Source: Bilabrum cf. latius (lineage: Eukaryota > Bigyra: Bicosoecida > Bigyra > Bicosoecida). Taken from it: a stretch of 64,000 nucleotides of DNA. Location of the stretch: contig OZ237766.1 in NCBI GenBank assembly GCA_965178125.1, positions 496,001 through 560,000 of the forward strand, written 5' to 3'. The notes beneath the pieces are model-generated. The model worked only from the letters and a program-made list of their open reading frames with translations. It was not told the origin of the DNA and did not search any database. Numbering within the stretch: position 1 is the stretch's first letter; each line of letters begins with the position of its first letter. The position numbers were made by a program, and so were the translations under genes. Of this stretch, positions 60,401-64,000 are shown piece by piece.

Positions 60401-62406
60401 GAGACGAAGCGCTTCGGTCGGCTGCTGCCTGGAGGCGGGAGAGCAAGATCACCAAGGGGGTGCTGACGGTGGCCCGGCGGTGCCTCAGGGCACAGGTGGC
60501 CTCCACCGAGGCGGTGCTGCAGCTGTGCCAGCAGCCCGTTGTGCCCCGGGGTGTGACGAGTGCGATGGCATCGGCCCGTGCGCGGGAGGAGGAGGCCGGG
60601 ATTGCAAGGCTGCTGTGTGCGGCGGGGCGGGCGGTGGGTGCTTCCGAGGTATGGCTGCTGGCTCCTCAGGAGGGCGGTGGTCACGGTGGAGCGGTTGATG
60701 GTGTGGGTGGGGGTTTGGTGGAAAGTGGGGTCGAGGGTGGATGGAGGGACGGAACCGTAGGAACTATGGCAAGCGCGGTTGCGGGCGGGGGTGAGTTCCC
60801 GGCCGATGGGGGTGCAGGGACGGACGTCGACAGGCAGCTGGAGGCCTCATTCGCGCTGGCTCGATCCACAGCTGGAACTGACACCCAGAGAACAATGAGC
60901 TCGGGTCTTGATGCCTCGGGCAGCAGCACTGGCGGTGGTACCGGCAGTGGAAACAAAGACGGGAGGAAGGGCGCGAGGGCGGCAGAATTCGCGGTTGTTT
61001 CGGCAGTGCGCCGCACGTCCACCACACTGCCGTCCTCCTCGTCAGCATCATCGTCAGGGTCCAAGACGGCCCACGGCCACCCTACTGGTGGATTCGAGGC
61101 GGGCTGGAAGCGGGCCTCTCTGGGGGACAAGGGGAGGGGCGGTCGTTTGCCCCGCGCCCGCGACGCCCTCCGATCCCACGTACTGGTCGTGCTGGAGCAG
61201 GCCACGAGGATGAGGAAGGTGCTGAGCGTGGCCCCACTCGCGGGTGCGGGTGGGACAGGGGCGGAGGGGAGGGGATCTGGCCGTGGCTCTGGCCGTGGTG
61301 GGTTCCAGCGTGGCATCATGTGCTGCCCGGGTGGGTACTAGGTGGACGAAGAGGGCGGCTACCGAAGGTTCGCTATGCTGTTCGTGGGCGAGGGAACAAG
61401 GGCGTTCGGCGCGGAGGAGGAGGAGGCAGGGGCCGCGATCGCGAGGGCGGGAGGGGCCGTGCTGGCGGCGGCGCGGCTGAGCACTCGTCACACGGACCTC
61501 CGAGCCGCCGTTCTGTCGTCCTCGACGGCCGCTCGCGGGGCATTGCGGGACACGGCCGGTGAGCTGCAGGGCACTGCAGCGTCACTGGCACAGGTCAGGC
61601 AGCAGCTGATCGAGGTGGAGGCGCAGCGCGACCGGCGCGGTAAAAGGTGCAGCGCACTGCAGGGCCAGGTGGACAAGCTGCAGCGGAAGCTGAAGCGGAA
61701 GGAGGCTGATTTGGCTGCTGCGAAGGAGGAGGCGACGGAGGGCGCCGCGGCTGCGGCTAGGGCCAAGAGCGAGCGGGCACAGCTGGAGAGCAGAATGGCC
61801 GTGCTGCGGCGAGCGGCTCTCGTGCGAGGGGTGGATGGTGATAGAGTAGATGGAGATGGAGATGATGATGATGATGATGATGATAACTTGGCTGGGCTTG
61901 AGGGTGTGGGCAAGGGTGCCGGCGCTGTTGCCGGCGGGGGGGCGGGTGTGCGCGGCGCCGGTGGGTCGTCTGGTTCCGCATTGCTGCAGGAGTCCGCGTG
62001 GGCGCAGCGCGCATACGAAGCTGAAGCCAAGGTAGCCGCAGCCGAGGCAGCAGTGTAGGCGGCTGGAACGAAGATGCACCGCATTCGGAAGGAGAGGGGG
62101 GAGGTGGAAGAGGAGCTGGCTAGGGCGCGAGCACGTGCAGACGCTGCGGGGGCCGAGGCGGAAGGCCTGAAGCGGGCCGTGGCAGCGCTGGAGGCGGAGG
62201 TTCTGGACCATAGGCAGGTGCTAGAAGACACGCAGCGGACCCTCAGATCGTCCCAGCTGGCGGCGCAGCAGGGGGCGGGGGCCGCAAAGGAGCAAGCAGC
62301 GGAGGCGGCGCGGCAGCGACGCACGGCCGAGGAGCTGCGGGAGGCATACGCCCGCCTGCAAATGACCCACCAGTCTCTGATCGGGAGCAAGTTGGCGGGG
62401 GACTGA
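48466..62406 (+). CDS. Giant intronless GAF-like / coiled-coil protein
   Basis: One frame of 4647 codons from ATG 48466 to TGA 62404, crossed by about 27 TAGs and no TAA or TGA. The frame is closed by TGA at 48391, and ATG 48466 is the first Met. The N-terminal third is Ser/Gly/Arg-rich and disordered. From about residue 1500 there are recurring modules like GAF domains: residues about 1575-1770; 2365-2590 (clearest, GLLGACIRRRHTIVATEA, LDSAVLVPL, GDVVGVLALYNKQ); 2700-2830 (AMLALPVEGD, GVLLVIRDG); 3205-3350; 3440-3600; 3800-3930. GAF folds bind cyclic nucleotides or other small ligands or dimerise. Short coiled coils link them, and residues about 4350-4646 are a long coiled coil. No kinase or cyclase domain seen. 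Opposite-strand frames are shadows of the GC-rich sequence. Confidence 0.88.
50802..60562. repeat. Dispersed 11-bp word TGTGACGAGTG
   Basis: Exact forward copies in the giant gene: 50802, 53757, 56949, 57543, 57849, 59274, 59463 and 60552. Exact reverse copies: 54958 and 61482. Near copies: 49576, 54447 and 60157. Elsewhere: 10727 and 40260 (coding), 11979 and 1581 (non-coding), and a 10-base match at 19768. In forward coding copies it reads Val-Thr-Ser, in reverse mostly Ser-Ser-His. One frame would give TGA and so is excluded. Flanking residues are not conserved. Function unknown. Confidence 0.75.
57034..57057 (+). repeat. Eight CAG triplets coding polyglutamine
   Basis: Uninterrupted (CAG)8 in the frame of the giant gene, in a linker after a GAF-like module. 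A likely length-variable site. Confidence 0.9.
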
Positions 62407-62827
62407 TGGTGCCTGCTTTGAGTTTGCTTGCTGGCTTGATTGCGGATTGCCTGACCGATCATCATGATGACTGATTTACGTTTAGTGGAGCTGAACGTGC
62501 GGTCCTGCTGTTGGGCCACGGGTGTGCACCCCTGATGACGATACTGTGCAGATGCTTTCTTTCAAATGGTAACCAAACAGCCGCCCTAGCGCTCAAGTTG
62601 TTCTGTGTCACTGTTTGGCCATTTCTGCGACGGATCCATCCGGACTCGAAACCTGGGCCTACTAGGCCCTAAAATGCACTGCGAAGCTGCCTGTGCGTGC
62701 TGCACTGAGATTTGAATCTGTCATATAGTATTAGTTCTTGCATATTCGCGAACGACTCTTTGCCAGCGATTTGAGTCAACGAGACTAGACTTAGAGACGG
62801 ATCGTTTTTTTGAAATTCACTGTGATC
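62407..62827. other. Spacer after the giant gene
   Basis: AT-richer than the gene before it. Holds the 3' end of the giant gene and the probable promoter of the next gene. No other feature recognised. Confidence 0.5.
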
Positions 62828-63408
62828 ATGTCACATGCTGAAGCTTTTGCTGCCATGGCGTATGCAGAGTAGTGCCAGCTCAGCGATGTAGCTGGCATTA
62901 CGCTGGATTCGAAGCATAGACCGGTCCGTGTAGTTGGATTACAACAAGGCGCGTCCGTGAATGGTGCAGCGGACGCAATGAGGTCATTTGAGGGGCAATA
63001 CATATCGGACGCATTAGTATTGCATCATGCTAGTATTCATCACGAAGATGATGATAAGCATGCTGCTAAATCCCTGGGTAACTCAGCTGGAATGCTGTCC
63101 GTAGCAAGCGATTAGTCCGGTCCCCCGGGATCTGGTGCATCCTCGCTATACTCTGCCAGCGCCTCGGAGGTATCGTCTGCCAGCAAGACGGGGGCGCTGC
63201 CTGTGGCAGCCATCACTTTGGATGATTTTACTTCCTCATGTGCGTCTTTCATAGGCGGTGGTGGTAGCCTGCAGTCCAGTGTTGCGATAGGTCGGTAGGA
63301 TATTGATGGTTTGGATGCTAAGACGCGACAGTAAGTATCCAACTATTGTAAGAGAGGCTTTGCGGTCAGGTATCGTATCGGATTTCTTTATTATTCAGAA
63401 ACTTGTAA
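62828..63408 (+). CDS. Small protein of unknown function, 3' end uncertain
   Basis: ATG 62828 opens a frame that crosses TAG at about 62867, 63113 and 63296 and reaches a strong donor (GTAAGT at 63331). The acceptor TTATTATTCAG (ending 63398) would give a 10-base last exon ending in TAA, 170 residues in all. The translation is acidic and His/Asp-rich in the middle (HHASIHHEDDDKH) and Ser/Gly-rich near the end. No domain recognised. The minus strand is also open at 63410-63112 when TAG is read as sense, so the strand is not certain; the donor and ATG favour the plus strand. Confidence 0.45.
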
Positions 63409-63513
63409 GCTTAATTCGGTCGCCTTCAATTAAGAGTAGCGACCAGGATCTTGCTTCAAGATTATGCGTGTTGTTTGATAAATTGTTCCAAAAGTTTTGA
63501 TCAAATTACCAAG

Positions 63514-64000
63514 TCAATCAAATCTCTTTTTCATCTCGGAAATCGCTAATGCAAGACTATCTGCATTACGGATAGGCGTATGACGATCTCTGTAATAGTC
63601 AATTACTTCAAGAAATGGCTAATTTGCCTGAATTAGTCTTGCCACGTCTGCAGTACAGGCGTCAACCCATCCCAAATCCAAATAAATGAGAGTCCCACAT
63701 GGCCATGCTGAACATTTTTCCACAATACTTTCATCAATTCCTTTGCAACCCTCTAGATTGAGTGTTTCTAGCCGCTTACATGAATTGACCAGTGAACTGA
63801 TCCCGCATGCAGTCAAACCATCATTCCAAGAAACATCGAGGAATAAAAGACTGCTGGAAAGGGCACTCTTTGCAAGCTCAAACAAGTCAGCATCAATAAT
63901 ACACCCGCATCTTGCAAGAGATAGCTTCTGTAGATGGATACATGATGAAGCTAAGCTGCTAACGAGGTCCGTAGCTGAGTCCATGTCAAGTTTGCGAGCG
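63514..64000 (-). CDS. Leucine-rich-repeat protein (AMN1/F-box-LRR type), 5' cut by window
   Basis: The minus-strand frame enters at the window end and runs to TGA 63514, through TAG at 63619, which standard code would take as the stop. About 160 residues are visible. They hold cysteine-containing leucine-rich repeats: LQKLSLARCGCIIDADLFEL, LLFLDVSWNDGLTACGI, LETLNLEGCKGIDES and LIYLDLGWVDACTADVARL. This LRR_CC/AMN1 pattern is found in substrate receptors of SCF ubiquitin ligases and in related scaffold proteins. The tail after the TAG (FLEVIDYYRDRHTPIRNA) has normal protein character, supporting readthrough. Any F-box would lie outside the window. Confidence 0.8.

Noticed and set aside
48466-62406. 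Explaining the interrupted frame as a decayed pseudogene or as many small genes
   Set aside because: About 27 interruptions are all TAG; no TAA, TGA or frameshift occurs in 4647 codons. The pieces are in one frame and often lack ATG starts.
7529-62406. Standard code with TAG-specific programmed readthrough or unseen introns at every TAG
   Set aside because: TAGs lie inside conserved motifs (FG-GAP repeat, kinase domain, NDUFV1) without splice signals around them, and TAG is not used as a terminal stop anywhere I could place an end.
1-64000. CRISPR arrays, bacterial operons, transposase or reverse-transcriptase genes
   Set aside because: The tandem repeats have no spacer structure, genes have introns, and no transposase or polymerase motif was seen on either strand.

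Overview
The window is from the nuclear genome of a eukaryote. It has short GT-AG introns (68-144 bp, one of 454 bp; donors mostly GTGAG or GTAAG), a CLK/LAMMER kinase, a kinesin, a mitochondrial complex I subunit, ankyrin, WW, GAF and FG-GAP domains, and satellite DNA. Genes are GC-rich and spacers are AT-richer. A unicellular protist or alga is most likely, but I cannot name the lineage.

The main result is that the window cannot be read with the standard genetic code. At least ten genes on both strands stay open over long distances only if TAG is a sense codon. I count about 100 in-frame TAG codons. No TAA or TGA interrupts the same frames, and every end I could place is TGA or TAA. The identity of the residue can be read inside the window. 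One FG-GAP repeat has TAG where its two closest sister repeats have Gln. A 14-residue coiled-coil repeat has TAG at a Gln position. Two paralogous genes have TAG in one copy opposite Glu, Lys or His in the other. In the kinesin coil, TAG falls on polar heptad positions. The best reading is UAG = Gln, with UAA and UGA kept as stops. Standard-code annotation would break this window into dozens of false fragments.

Layout. 1-356: fragment of a spliced gene. 1229-7215: a 145-bp satellite array with CT-rich inserts. 7529-11012 (+): ankyrin/protein-kinase/WW protein, followed by a 56-bp minisatellite. 12831-16202 (+) and 27544-31189 (+): two paralogues of unknown function. 16530-24925 (-): a 2768-residue FG-GAP, cysteine-rich, multi-pass membrane protein lying between them. 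31308-32804 (-): class I methyltransferase. 33194-34171 and 34353-35441 (-): two membrane proteins with mitochondrial-type presequences. 35690-37383 (-): NDUFV1, divergent from 37713-41001 (+), a LAMMER kinase. 41709-48355 (-): a 2145-residue kinesin, divergent over about 110 bp from 48466-62406 (+), an intronless gene for a 4646-residue GAF-like/coiled-coil protein. 62828-63408 (+): small gene. 63514-64000 (-): leucine-rich-repeat gene leaving the window.

The genes do not form one pathway. NDUFV1 and the two presequence proteins suggest a respiring mitochondrion; the LAMMER kinase suggests regulated splicing; the kinesin and the giant coiled-coil protein suggest a cytoskeletal or ciliary role, which is inference. 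The 11-bp word TGTGACGAGTG recurs through the window far above chance, mostly in the giant gene.
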